A DNA stretch of 64,000 nucleotides from positions 2,418,001 through 2,482,000 of the forward strand of contig NZ_JACCAB010000001.1 of NCBI RefSeq assembly GCF_013408925.1, given 5' to 3'. This document shows positions 52,884-64,000 of this stretch, one piece after another (within the stretch, counting starts at the first letter, position 1; every line of letters begins with the position of its first letter). The notes beneath the pieces were generated by a model, which was not told the DNA's origin, did not search any database, and was given only the letters and a program-made list of their open reading frames with translations. The stretch comes from Pedococcus badiiscoriae. Its GTDB lineage: Bacteria; Actinomycetota; Actinomycetes; Actinomycetales; Dermatophilaceae. The translations under genes were made by a program, and so were the position numbers.

Positions 52884-53116
52884 CAGGCGCGGCACTCCTG
52901 CGGGAGCTGGTGGCGGCGGGCTTCGGGCTGCATCAACCGCGGGCGGCGCAGGCCGCGCAGACGGTCGAGGGTGGCGAGGTTGGGGCCGGACTCGCCGGAG
53001 CGAGGAAAGGTGCGAGGCCCGGGCTGGTGTGAGTTGGTCGAGGGCGTCATGTCAGGTCCAACGGAGCGTCCCTCCGCTTTGTTCCGGAGGCGGCCTCCAA
53101 TTTCTGGCCACACCGG

Positions 53117-54760
53117 TCAGCCGCCGAGAGCGGCTCCCACGACCTCCTTGGCCTCGGCCTGCACCTGCGCGAGGTGCTCGGGGCCGCGGAACGACTCGGC
53201 GTAGATCTTGTAGACGTCCTCGGTACCGGACGGGCGGGCGGCGAACCAGGCGCTCTCGGTGGTCACCTTGAGACCGCCGATCGGCGCGTCGTTGCCGGGA
53301 GCCTGCGTCAGCTTGGCCGTGATGGGTTCCCCCGCGAGGGAGTCCGCCGCCACGTCGTCGGGGGAGAGGGCCGCGAGCTTGGCCTTCTGCTCGCGCGTGG
53401 CAGCAGCGTCGATGCGGGCGTAGGCCGGGTCGCCGTGCCTGGCGGTCAGCTCGCGGTAGTGCTCGCTGGGGCTCCGCCCGGTCACGGCGAGGATCTCCGA
53501 GGCGAGCAGCGCCAGGATGATGCCGTCCTTGTCCGTGGTCCAGGCGTGGCCGTCGCGGCGCAGGAAGGACGCTCCGGCCGACTCCTCGCCACCGAACCCG
53601 AAGCTGCCGTCGATGAGTCCGGGGACGAACCACTTGAAGCCCACCGGGACCTCGACGAGCCGGCCGCCCACGTCGGCGGCGACCCTGTCGATCATGGAGG
53701 ACGACACGAGTGTCTTGCCGATGGCCGCGTCGGCAGGCCAGTCGGGACGAGCCCCGCCGAAGAGGTACTGGATCGCGACGGCGAGGAAGTGGTTGGGGTT
53801 CATCAGCCCGCCGTCGGGGGTCACGATCCCGTGCCGGTCGGAGTCGGCGTCGTTACCGGTGGCGATGTCGTAGTCGTCCTTGCGGGAGATCAGCGAGGCC
53901 ATGGCGTAGGGGGAGGAGCAGTCCATCCGGATCTTGCCGTCCCAGTCCAGGGTCATGAACCGCCACGTCGGGTCGACCAAGGGGTTGACCACCGTCAGGT
54001 CGAGGCCGTGCCGCTGCGCGATCTCGCCCCAGTAGTGCACGGCGGCACCGCCGAGCGGGTCGGCGCCGATGCGCACACCGGCATCCTTGATCCGTTGCAG
54101 GTCAACGACATTCGGCAGGTCGTCGACATAGCTGCCCAGGAAGTCGTAGGGCTGCGCCTGGGCGCGCGCCCGGCTGAACGGCATCCGACGGACGTCCTTG
54201 AGGCCGCCGGCGATCAGCTCGTTCGCACGCGAGGCGATGACCTTCGTCGCGTCACTGTCGGCCGGGCCGCCGTGCGGTGGGTTGTACTTGAACCCACCGT
54301 CGGCCGGCGGGTTGTGGGACGGGGTGACGACGATGCCGTCGGCCAGCATCGAGCCCGTCGTGCGGCCCTCGTTGGCGCGGATGATGGCGTGGCTGACCGC
54401 GGGGGTCGGGGTGTAGCCGTCGCGGTCGTCCACCAGCACGATCACGTCGTTGGCGGCCAGCACCTCGAGGGCGGAGGCCCAGGCCGGCTCCGACAGGCCG
54501 TGGGTGTCACGACCGATGAAGAGAGGGCCGTCATACCCCTGGGACCTGCGGTAGTCGCAGATGGCCTGGGTGGTCGCGAGGATGTGTGCCTCGTTGAAGG
54601 CGGTCCGAAGGCTCGACCCACGATGCCCCGAGGTGCCGAACGCGACCTGCTGGTCGATGTCCTCGGGGTCCGGCACCAGCGTGTAGTAGGCCGTGACGAG
54701 GTGGGCGACGTCGACGAGGTCAGCAGGCTGGGCCGGCTGGCCGGCCCGTGGGTCGTTCAC
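53117..54760 (-). CDS. pgm: Phosphoglucomutase (alpha-D-glucose-phosphate-specific)
   Basis: 547 residues from ATG 54760, overlapping the glgB stop. It interconverts glucose-1-P and glucose-6-P. The phosphoserine loop is [20 protein letters not shown], the metal loop [10 protein letters not shown], and the phosphate-binding end [15 protein letters not shown]. Length is normal for this group. It is the last gene of the leftward glucan operon; its product supplies or drains glucose-1-P for GlgP and GlgE-linked metabolism. Confidence 0.94.
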   Translation of the reverse strand: MNDPRAGQPAQPADLVDVAHLVTAYYTLVPDPEDIDQQVAFGTSGHRGSSLRTAFNEAHILATTQAICDYRRSQGYDGPLFIGRDTHGLSEPAWASALEVLAANDVIVLVDDRDGYTPTPAVSHAIIRANEGRTTGSMLADGIVVTPSHNPPADGGFKYNPPHGGPADSDATKVIASRANELIAGGLKDVRRMPFSRARAQAQPYDFLGSYVDDLPNVVDLQRIKDAGVRIGADPLGGAAVHYWGEIAQRHGLDLTVVNPLVDPTWRFMTLDWDGKIRMDCSSPYAMASLISRKDDYDIATGNDADSDRHGIVTPDGGLMNPNHFLAVAIQYLFGGARPDWPADAAIGKTLVSSSMIDRVAADVGGRLVEVPVGFKWFVPGLIDGSFGFGGEESAGASFLRRDGHAWTTDKDGIILALLASEILAVTGRSPSEHYRELTARHGDPAYARIDAAATREQKAKLAALSPDDVAADSLAGEPITAKLTQAPGNDAPIGGLKVTTESAWFAARPSGTEDVYKIYAESFRGPEHLAQVQAEAKEVVGAALGG

Positions 54761-57291
54761 CGGTCCGCCCCGGTCTCGACGGGGGCGAGGTAGACGGCCG
54801 AGAGCGAGGCGACCCTGACCTCGACGGAGTAGGGCTGCCCGTTGGCCCCCTGCTCCTGGGCCGTGACGACGACCTCGGCCTGGCTGGCGGTGCCGAACTC
54901 GTCGTAGCCGCTGGTGTCGAGGATGACCTTCCAGTCACCGGCCCGCGGGACGCCGATCCGCAGCGGCTCCCGGGGCACGCCACCGAAGTTCACCGCGACA
55001 GCGACGACGGGGCCCTGACGGTCCGCTGTGCCGAACCGCAGGTAGGAGTAGGTGTTCCATGCGTTGTCGTCCGCGTTGAGCCACTCGAACCCGGCCGGGT
55101 CGGAGTCCAGCGCCCACAGTGCCTCGTTCTCGCGGTAGACCCGGTTGAGCTCCTTGACGAGGTTGTGTACCCGGTAGTGCGCCGCGTGGTCGAGGAGCCA
55201 CCAGTCGAGCTGCCTGCCGTCGGCCCACTCGGCCTCCTGCGCGAACTCGGTGCCCATGAAGATCAGCTGCTTGCCCGGGTGGCTCCAGATGTAGGCGAGG
55301 AACGCCCGGACCGTCGCGAGCTGGTCGTAGCGGCTGCCGGGGACCTTGCGCAGCAGCGAGCCCTTGCCGTGGACGACCTCGTCGTGGCTGATCGGCAGCA
55401 GGTAGTTCTCGCTGAAGGCGTACATCAGCGAGAACGTCAGCAGGTGGTGGTGGTACTGCCGGTGGATCGGGTCCTCCTTGAGGTACTTCAAGGAGTCGTT
55501 CATCCAGCCCATGTTCCACTTCAGCCCGAACCCGAGGCCGCCCGTGTCGGTCGACTTGGTCACGCCCGGCCAGGAGGTGGACTCCTCGGCGATCATGACG
55601 ATCCCGGGCACCCGCTTGTATGCCGTGGCGTTGGCCTCTTGGAGCAGACCGACCGCCTCGAGGTTCTCGCGTCCCCCGTGCACGTTGGGGATCCACTCGC
55701 CGTCCTTGCGGGCGTAGTCGAGGTAGAGCATGGAGGCGACACCGTCGACCCGCAGGCCGTCGACGTGGAACTCCTCCATCCAGTAGACCGCGTTGGCGAC
55801 GAGGAAGTTGCGCACCTGCATCCGGCCGAAGTCGAAGATGTACGAACCCCACTCGGGGTGCCAGCCCTTGCGCGGGTCGGGGTGCTCGTAGAGGGGGAGC
55901 CCGTCGAACCGGGCCAGGGCCCACGGGTCCGTGGCGAAGTGGCCGGGCACCCAGTCGAGGATGACCCCGATGCCGGCCTGGTGGAGGCGGTCGACGAGGT
56001 AGCGGAACTCGTCGGGCCGGCCGAACCGCGCGGTCGGGGCGTAGTAGCTCGTGACGTGGTAGCCCCACGACGGGGGGTAGGGGTGCTCCATGACGGGCAT
56101 GAACTCGACGTGCGTGAAGCCGAGGTCCGCGACGTAGTTGACCAGGTGCTCGGCGAGGTCGGCGTAGCTGTGGTGGCTGCGCCACGACCCCAGGTGCACC
56201 TCGTAGATGCTCATCGGCGCCGTGTGCGCGTCGCGCTCGGTGCGCCGCCTCATCCACTCGTCGTCGCTCCAGCTGTAGCGCGACTGCACGACCGATGACG
56301 CCCGACCCGGGGGCAGCTCGGTGGCCCTCGCCATCGGGTCCGCCTTCTCGCGGACCTTGCCGTCTGCCCCGCGGACCAGGAACTTGTAGAGCGTGCCGTC
56401 GCCGACGCCGGGGATGAACAGCTCCCACACCCCGGACTCGCCGAGCAGCCGCATCGCGTGGCTGCGCGTGTCCCAGCCGTTGAAGTCACCCGTGACGTGC
56501 ACGGCCTGGGCGCGGGGGGCCCAGACGGCGAACGACGTGCCGACGACGGTGCCCATCGGGCCCGGGTACTCGCGGACGTGGGCGCCGAGCACCGTCCAGA
56601 GCTCTTCGTGCCGTCCCTCGCCGATGAGGTGCAGGTCGATCGGCCCGAGGGTGGGGGCGAACCGGTAGGGGTCGTCCATCTCGTGCTCGATGCCGTCGCC
56701 GTAGGCCACGATCAGGCGATAGTCCTGGGTCTCGGTGGCGCCGGGCCGGATGCCGCCCCACACCCCGTCGGACTCGTGGGCGAGCTCGATCCGCTCGCCG
56801 TCCTGGAACCGGACCGCCACCACGGAGGCGAACGGCTTGTAGGTGCGCACCAGCAGGCCGTCGGCCTCGAGGTGGTGGCCGAGCAGGTCGTGTGGCTGCT
56901 GGTGGCGACCGTCCGCGAGCGCCCTGATGGCCTCGGCCGGTGTCGAGGGGACGGGCACCGGCTCGGGAGCGCGTTCGACCGGCGGCTCCACAGCCGGACG
57001 TGATGCGGCGCGGCGGGCGGCCGACCGACTGGTCGGCGCCTCGGCCGGTGGGGTGACGGCAGGGTCGGGAAGGCCGAACCACCCGCGCGCGGGCTCCTCG
57101 GCCACGGCGGCCGGCTTCTCGGCGGCCGGCTCCTCGACGGCAGTCTCCTCGACGGTCGGCGTGACCACTTCGTCGTTCGGAAGATCCGCAGGGTCAGGAC
57201 CGGGTGATTCTTCCGAAGACTCGGGGTTTGCCAGGGCCTCGTCGGTGGGGGCGTCAGGCTTCTGCTTCTTCTTGCCGAACCGTGGACTCAC
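54757..57291 (-). CDS. glgB: 1,4-alpha-glucan branching enzyme
   Basis: 844 residues. The first ~115 are a charged Pro/Glu/Ala-rich extension ([20 protein letters not shown]) not part of the core enzyme. Two starch-binding/CBM48-type modules precede the GH13 barrel. The catalytic Asp is in [13 protein letters not shown] (residue ~512), the acid/base Glu in [11 protein letters not shown] (~567) and the stabilising Asp in [14 protein letters not shown]. The enzyme makes alpha-1,6 branches in glycogen or GlgE glucan. It overlaps both neighbours by 4 bp (pgm and mak). Confidence 0.95.
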   Translation of the reverse strand: MSPRFGKKKQKPDAPTDEALANPESSEESPGPDPADLPNDEVVTPTVEETAVEEPAAEKPAAVAEEPARGWFGLPDPAVTPPAEAPTSRSAARRAASRPAVEPPVERAPEPVPVPSTPAEAIRALADGRHQQPHDLLGHHLEADGLLVRTYKPFASVVAVRFQDGERIELAHESDGVWGGIRPGATETQDYRLIVAYGDGIEHEMDDPYRFAPTLGPIDLHLIGEGRHEELWTVLGAHVREYPGPMGTVVGTSFAVWAPRAQAVHVTGDFNGWDTRSHAMRLLGESGVWELFIPGVGDGTLYKFLVRGADGKVREKADPMARATELPPGRASSVVQSRYSWSDDEWMRRRTERDAHTAPMSIYEVHLGSWRSHHSYADLAEHLVNYVADLGFTHVEFMPVMEHPYPPSWGYHVTSYYAPTARFGRPDEFRYLVDRLHQAGIGVILDWVPGHFATDPWALARFDGLPLYEHPDPRKGWHPEWGSYIFDFGRMQVRNFLVANAVYWMEEFHVDGLRVDGVASMLYLDYARKDGEWIPNVHGGRENLEAVGLLQEANATAYKRVPGIVMIAEESTSWPGVTKSTDTGGLGFGLKWNMGWMNDSLKYLKEDPIHRQYHHHLLTFSLMYAFSENYLLPISHDEVVHGKGSLLRKVPGSRYDQLATVRAFLAYIWSHPGKQLIFMGTEFAQEAEWADGRQLDWWLLDHAAHYRVHNLVKELNRVYRENEALWALDSDPAGFEWLNADDNAWNTYSYLRFGTADRQGPVVAVAVNFGGVPREPLRIGVPRAGDWKVILDTSGYDEFGTASQAEVVVTAQEQGANGQPYSVEVRVASLSAVYLAPVETGADR

Positions 57292-58716
57292 GTCAGGTCC
57301 TTTCTCGCGTCGTCAAGCAGTCGGACCACGGCAGCCGTGGGGATGGTCAGCCAGGTGGGCCTGTTCCTGGCCTCGTAGACGACTTCGTACAGGGCTTTGT
57401 CGAGCTGGAAGGCTATGAGCAATGCGGCGTCCTCGCGGGGATCGCGCCCGGACCAGGCGGCATACCCGTCGAGGAAGGCCTGTTGCGCGCTCGCCGCCCA
57501 GTCACGGGCGCTGCCGCCGGGGTGGGACTGCTCCCACGAGCCTGCGGCGTAGTCGAACGAGCGCAGCATGCCGGCGATGTCGCGCACGGCGAGGTCGGGC
57601 AGGTTGCGCTCGGCCAGGGGTCGCAACGGCTCTCCCTCGAAGTCGAGGAGCACCCAGCCGCGCCCGGCCACCTTGAGCACCTGCCCGAGGTGGTAGTCGC
57701 CGTGGATGCGTTGCAGCGCAGGCCAGCTCGCGTTGACGGCGCGGTCGAAGACATCGGCGATGCGGTGCTCGTGCGCGGCGAGCGCGGGGACCTCCGAGGC
57801 TGCCGCGATGTAGCGGCCGCGCATGCCGGCCGCGACCGCGGCGATCGCCTCCGGCGTCACCGGTTCGGTGGGGAGCACCTCGGCGAGGCGGGCGTGGACC
57901 TCGGCGGTGGCCGCGCCGAGCTGCTGGGCCGCCTCGGTGAAGTCCTCGTGTGCGCCCACGGCACGGAGCGCCACGCGCCAGGCGTCCTCGGTGCCCGGGA
58001 AGAACTCCTGCGCAAAGGCCAGGTGACCGTATGCCGGCTCGTCGCCGTCCGCGACGGCCGGCCAGGTGGCGCTGACGGTCCCGACCATCGTGGGGACCCT
58101 GGTGGACCCGGCCTCGGACAGCGCGCCCTGCACGGTGACGTCGGGGTTCTCCCCGGCATGCAGCATGCGGAAGACCTTGCAGATCAACGGCTTCGGGGTG
58201 CCGTCGGCGTCCGCGCAGTCGAACACGATGGAGGTGTTCGACTGCTCACCGGACAGGACCTTCGACGACGTCAGGACGGTCTGCGACGTCCACGAGGGGT
58301 GTCGTCTCGACACCACGGCCGGCTCGGGCGTGTCGGAGACGCTGCCCGACTGGGGGGAGGCCTGCTCGAGGACCAGTGCCAGCAGCTGGGCGGCATACAC
58401 GGGGTCGTGGGTGCCGTCGTAGACCCACCGCGGGCCGAGCACGCTGTGCTCCATGGTGCCCACCAGCGCGTGCTGGCCACCCTCGAGCGGGGCGCCGCGG
58501 TAGGTCAGCGGCACCTGGTAGACCATCGGCTCGGCGCCGCCCTCGTCGACGACGACCAACGTCTCGATCCCCACCGCACCGGCGGGGTCGTCGAGCCGCC
58601 ACGACCAGAGCTTGCGCAGCACCGGCAGCCGCCCCTTGGCGGCATACCAGCGCTGTCGTGCCATCCAGGGACCGAGCAGCTCGAGCTTGGTCGGGGAGAG
58701 CGTCGCGTCGTGGATC

Positions 58717-58724
<8 letters not shown>
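57288..58724 (-). CDS. mak: Maltokinase (Mak/Pep2)
   Basis: 478 residues. ATG 58724 ([20 protein letters not shown]) is preferred; GTG 58733 adds three residues. It phosphorylates maltose from TreS to maltose-1-phosphate, the GlgE substrate. The phosphotransferase fold shows [11 protein letters not shown] (catalytic loop), [13 protein letters not shown] (metal Asp) and the N-terminal [11 protein letters not shown]. It overlaps treS by 8 bp and glgB by 4 bp, in an operon that carries the whole route. Confidence 0.93.
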
Positions 58725-60425
<1,701 letters not shown>

Positions 60426-60426
<1 letters not shown>

Positions 60427-62666
60427 CAGAACCTCCGGATTGCGACGATGTGGACGGGCTCGGTCTCGGGGCCGAGCCGGACGTAGACGTGCTCTCCCCA
60501 GGGCCACGAGGCCCCCGTGATGAGGTCCTGGGCCGCGATCCCGTCGTGGTGGTCGAGGCCGAGCGCGGGCATGTCGAGGTGCACGGTCGACTCGCGGGTG
60601 CTGTGCGGGTCGAGGTTGGCGACGACGATGATGGTGTCGTCCGTGCCGTCGGGCAGGATCCGCCGCTTGGAGAACGCCATGATGTTCTCGTCGTCGACGT
60701 GGTGGAACGTGATGTTGCGCAGCCAGTGCAGCGCCGGGTGCTCGCGCCGGATCTGGTTGAGCAGCGTCAGGTAGCCGGCGAGGGACTGCCCCTCCTTGAT
60801 CCCCCCGGGCTCGTAGTCCTCCCAGTGGCGGTTCTTGTACTGGTACTTCTCGTTGTCGATCTGTTCCTCGGCGCCCGGGCGCGCGACGTGCTCGATGAGC
60901 TCGTAGCCGGCGTAGATGCCGTAGGTCGGGACCAGCGTCGCGGCCAGGGCGGCACGCAGCTTCCAGGCCGACGGGCCGCCGAACTGCATGTAGGGCGTGA
61001 GGATGTCGTGCGTGGTCGGCCAGAACGACGGGCGCATGTAGGCCGCCGCCTCACCCGCGAGCTCGGTGACGTACTCCTCGAGCTCCCACTTCTGGTTGCG
61101 CCAGGTGTAGTACGTGTAGGACTGCTGGAATCCCACCTTGCCCAGGGTGTGCATCATCGCCGGCTTGGTGAACGCCTCGGCCAGCCAGATCACGTCGGGG
61201 TGGTCACGGCCCACGTCGGCGATGATCCACTGCCAGAACTGGACCGGCTTGGTGTGCGGGTTGTCGACACGGAAGATCTTTACCCCGTGGTCGATCCACA
61301 CCTGGACGACCCGTCGCATCTCGGCATACGCGCCCGCCGGGTCGTTGTCGAAGTAGAGCGGGTAGATGTCCTGGTACTTCTTCGGCGGGTTCTCCGCGTA
61401 GGCGATCGTGCCGTCCGCACGGTGCGCGAACCACTCGGGGTGCGTCTTGACGTACGGGTGGTCCGGGGAGCACTGGAGGGCGATGTCCATCGCGACCTCG
61501 AGGCCGTTGGCCCCGGCCTGTGCCACGAAGTGGTCGAAGTCGTCGAAGGTCCCCAGGTCCGGGTGGATGGCGTCGTGGCCGCCGTCAGGCGAGCCGATGG
61601 CGTAGGGGCTGCCCGGGTCGTCGGGACCAGCGCCGAGGGTGTTGTTGGGTCCCTTGCGCGCTGTCGTGCCGATCGGGTGGATCGGCGTGAGGTAGACGAC
61701 GTCGAACCCCATCCGCGCGATCGCGGGCAGCCGCTCGGCTGCCGTGCGCAGGGTGCCGGAGGTCCACTTCCCGGTCACCGGGTCCTGCACGGCCCCTTCC
61801 GAGCGCGGGAACATCTCGTACCACGCGCCATACAGCGCGCGCTCACGCTCCACGAGCAACGGGTATGCCGTCGACGGGCTCACGTGGTCCCGCAGCGGGC
61901 GGGCGGCCAGCTCGGCGCGCACCGAGGGGTCGGTGCCGGCGTGCAGCCGAGCCAGCGGCGGGCGGTGGGTGTCGCGCAGGGCCGTGACGGCGTCCTTGAG
62001 CACGGCCTGCTGCTCCGGGGTGCGGTTCACCTCGGAAAGGGCGCGCTCGAGGACTCGCGCGCCTTCCTCGAGCATCAGCTCGGTGTCGATCTCGGCGGCG
62101 ACCTTGATCGAGGCGTCGTGGTCCCAGGTGCCGTAGGGGTCTGACCAGCCCTCGACGCGGTAGGTCCACCAGCCCTCGGCGTCGGGCTCGACGACGGCAG
62201 CCCAGGTGTTGAGCCCTGGGTTGGTGGAGGTCATCTGCGTCACCCGCTCGGTGCCGTCCGGCGCCACGAGGACGACGGAGGCGTTCACGGCGTCGTGTCC
62301 CTCGCGGAAGACCGTCGCACCGATGGTGAACTGCTCGCCCACGACGGCCTTGGCGGGCCGGGCGCCGGCGTCGACGAGCGGGCTGACGTCCTGCACCGGG
62401 ATGCGACCGATCGGGACCTGCGGTGGTGCCGTGGTCGGGGCCTGGGCAGAGGTCGTGCCGGTTGTCGTGCCGGTTGTCGTCGTGCCGGTTGCTGTGGTGC
62501 CTGTTGTGGTGGAGGAGCTCGCGTCCGGTGGCCTGGGGCTGGTGCTCTGGGCGGGGGTCGCGGCGGGAGTGTCAGGTCGGGTTGCACGTGGCGTCGCTGT
62601 CACGCGCCCGACGCTACTCGGTCTGGGCCCCTGTGTACCTCCCGAGGGCCCTGCGGGACCGGCCAC
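60426..62666 (-). CDS. glgE: Maltosyltransferase GlgE (alpha-1,4-glucan:maltose-1-P)
   Basis: About 746 residues from GTG 62666; an upstream TTG (62690) in AT-rich sequence is less likely. The start is uncertain because the first ~90 residues are a Ser/Thr/Pro-rich low-complexity extension ([20 protein letters not shown]) outside the usual GlgE, which begins near [20 protein letters not shown]. The GH13_3 core shows [25 protein letters not shown] (nucleophile Asp), [14 protein letters not shown] (Glu) and [14 protein letters not shown] (Asp). It adds maltose from maltose-1-P to growing glucan. It is first in the operon, divergent from glgP. Confidence 0.93.
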
Positions 62667-62700
62667 TGAAATTTTTTGAAAGTTCTGCAAGAACGCGTCA

Positions 62701-62734
62701 TTGGGTTCGGGGTTCAGGGCTTAGGATGCCCCAC
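62701..62734 (+). promoter_or_regulatory. Leaderless-type promoter region of glgP
   Basis: TAGGAT at 62722-62727 lies 7 bp before the GTG at 62735, with no ribosome site. TTGGGT at 62701-62706 could serve as -35, though the spacing (15 bp) is short. The AT-rich stretch 62667-62690 (AAATTTTTTGAAAG) just upstream may serve the divergent glgE operon. Confidence 0.4.
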
Positions 62735-64000
62735 GTGAAGGCGATCCGACGCTTCAGCGTCCGTACTGTCCTGCCCGAGCCGATTGCGGCTCTCGGCGAC
62801 CTGGCGAGCAATCTTCGGTGGTCCTGGCACCCACCCACGCGCGACCTCTTCGAGCGGATCGACCCTCAGCGGTGGGACAAGGTCCGCAAGGACCCGGTCC
62901 GGCTGCTCTCGGCTCTGTCCCCCCAGGAGCTGACCGACCTCGCCGCGGACTCCGAGTTCGTCGCGGCCGTGGCCTCGGCCAAGGGCGACCTCGACACCTA
63001 CCTGTCCGAGCCCCGGTGGTTCCAGGCATGGGCGGCCGAGGTCGAGGGCGGCGCCCCGCGTGCCATCGGCTACTTCAGCCCGGAGTTCGGCATCACCGAG
63101 GTGCTGCCGCAGTACTCGGGGGGTCTCGGCATCCTGGCCGGAGACCACCTCAAGACGGCCTCCGACCTCGGGGTCCCCATCGTCGGCGTCGGCCTCTTCT
63201 ACAAGACCGGCTACTTCAAGCAGAGCCTCAACCGCGACGGCTGGCAGCAGGAGACCTACCCGGTCCTCGACCCGGACGAGCTGCCGCTGAGCCTCCTGCG
63301 CGAGGACGACGACACGCCTTGTGTCATCACCCTCGACCTGCCTGGCGGCCGCGAGCTGCACGCCCACGTCTGGCGGGCCCAGGTCGGGCGCGTCCCGCTG
63401 CTGCTGCTCGACTCCGACGTGCCGGCCAACGACGACGCCGCGCGCAACATCACGAACCGCCTCTACGGCGGCGGTGGTGAGCAGCGGCTCCAGCAGGAGA
63501 TGCTGCTCGGCATCGGCGGAGTCCGGGCCCTGCGGCTCTGGTCGCGACTGACCGGAGCCCCGGCGCCGGACGTCTACCACACCAACGAGGGCCACGCCGG
63601 CTTCCTCGGCGTCGAGCGGATCCACGAGCTGACTCAGTCGGCCGGGCTCACCTTCGACGAGGCTCTCGAGGCGGTCCGCGCGGCGACGGTGTTCACCACG
63701 CACACCCCGGTGCCGGCGGGCATCGACCGGTTCGACGCCGAGCTCATCACCCGCCACTTCGGCGGCGACCGCGCCGTCGAGGGCGTTCCGGTGGAACGGC
63801 TGCTGACCCTGGGCGCGGAGGACTACCCGGGCGGCCAGCCCGGCATGTTCAACATGGCCGTCATGGGCCTGCGCCTCGCCCAGCGGGCGAACGGCGTGTC
63901 CCAGCTGCATGGCGTCGTCAGCCGCGAGATGTTCGACGGCCTGTGGCCGGGCTTCGACGACGACGAGGTCCCGATCACCAGTGTCACCAACGGTGTCCAC
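62735..64000 (+). CDS. glgP: Alpha-glucan phosphorylase, N-terminal part (cut by right edge)
   Basis: The frame from GTG 62735 (VKAIRRFSVRTVLPEPIAAL) stays open to the window edge (422 codons). It starts with the DUF3417-type region (LGDLASNLRWSWHPPTRDLF), then GYFSPEFGITEVLPQYSGGL, LGILAGDHLKTASDLGVPIV, YHTNEGHAGFLGVERIHELT and VFTTHTPVPAGIDRFDAEL. This matches the long-type GlgP. It phosphorolyses glucan to glucose-1-P with pyridoxal phosphate; the PLP-binding part lies outside the window. It is divergent from the GlgE operon. Confidence 0.93.
   Translation, partial: MKAIRRFSVRTVLPEPIAALGDLASNLRWSWHPPTRDLFERIDPQRWDKVRKDPVRLLSALSPQELTDLAADSEFVAAVASAKGDLDTYLSEPRWFQAWAAEVEGGAPRAIGYFSPEFGITEVLPQYSGGLGILAGDHLKTASDLGVPIVGVGLFYKTGYFKQSLNRDGWQQETYPVLDPDELPLSLLREDDDTPCVITLDLPGGRELHAHVWRAQVGRVPLLLLDSDVPANDDAARNITNRLYGGGGEQRLQQEMLLGIGGVRALRLWSRLTGAPAPDVYHTNEGHAGFLGVERIHELTQSAGLTFDEALEAVRAATVFTTHTPVPAGIDRFDAELITRHFGGDRAVEGVPVERLLTLGAEDYPGGQPGMFNMAVMGLRLAQRANGVSQLHGVVSREMFDGLWPGFDDDEVPITSVTNGVH

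Noticed and set aside
52880..53050. A 56-codon reverse-strand frame ending CRAC between the ATP-grasp gene and pgm
   Set aside because: It lacks a good ribosome site and has no recognisable family; it overlaps the ATP-grasp gene end. Not enough to call a gene.
53056..53076. Weak stem CGGAG...CTCCG followed by CTTTGTT as terminator of the ATP-grasp gene
   Set aside because: The stem is only 5-6 bp and the T-run is short; plausible but not strong enough to list as a terminator.
62714..64000. Reverse-strand open frame over the glgP region
   Set aside because: The forward frame from 62735 is clearly glycogen phosphorylase; the reverse frame is its antisense shadow.

Overview
This is a high-GC actinobacterial chromosome segment. 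Its thiolase, MeaB and acyl-CoA mutase genes, its GlgE/TreS/Mak alpha-glucan cluster, GTG starts, 4-bp start/stop overlaps and many apparently leaderless genes all fit that group. The very frequent GTATGCC/GGCATAC motif suggests to me an Intrasporangiaceae relative (Janibacter/Knoellia/Phycicoccus type); this placement is an inference, not shown directly.

Layout. (1) 1-6100 is one end of an integrated mobile element that continues off the left edge. It carries a DUF4192 fragment, a frameshifted small HTH gene, several small hypothetical genes, a Prim-Pol-type replication protein with a 56-bp palindrome inside its coding sequence, and a large serine recombinase at the very end. (2) The element ends inside a cpaF/tadA gene. 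Only the 3' part of that ATPase gene is present (6101-6628), and the rest of a Tad/Flp pilus locus follows it: tadB, tadC, an Flp-like peptide, two TadE-like pseudopilins and a TadG-like protein (to 10041). (3) 10234-14099 holds a secreted 1210-residue Asp-box beta-propeller protein with a C-terminal jelly-roll-like module, and a 52-residue membrane peptide. (4) 14406-35987 is a tightly coupled six-gene operon, about 21.6 kb and about 7,200 residues. It is built around a 3320-residue DUF6603-type giant protein, four large proteins with no assigned function and a beta-propeller protein. A short convergent operon (37919-36027) adds a membrane protein, a small hydrophilic protein and another propeller. 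I consider this the most likely undescribed system in the window. (5) 38137-48721 holds central metabolism and regulation: thiolase, MeaB, a truncated haemoglobin, a Ser/Thr kinase coupled to a redox-dead thioredoxin-reductase-like flavoprotein, a tandem GNAT protein, a thiamine-binding-type protein, a MarR regulator with a perfect 24-bp palindrome in front of a B12-less acyl-CoA mutase subunit, and a TetR regulator. (6) 48860-52883 holds a membrane protein and lipoprotein pair, a CnoX/YbbN-like co-chaperone and an ATP-grasp-like protein. (7) 53117-64000 is the alpha-glucan cluster: phosphoglucomutase, GlgB, maltokinase, TreS and GlgE in one leftward operon, with glgP divergent and cut by the right edge.

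How the genes work together. TreS and Mak make maltose-1-phosphate from trehalose, GlgE polymerises it, GlgB branches the polymer, GlgP phosphorolyses it and Pgm links glucose-1-P to glucose-6-P. The Tad locus should build a type IVc pilus, but the integrated element has removed the 5' part of its motor ATPase gene from this junction. The DUF6603 operon looks like one co-translated assembly flanked by beta-propeller genes. Its members lack recognisable signal peptides, and its function cannot be read from the sequence.
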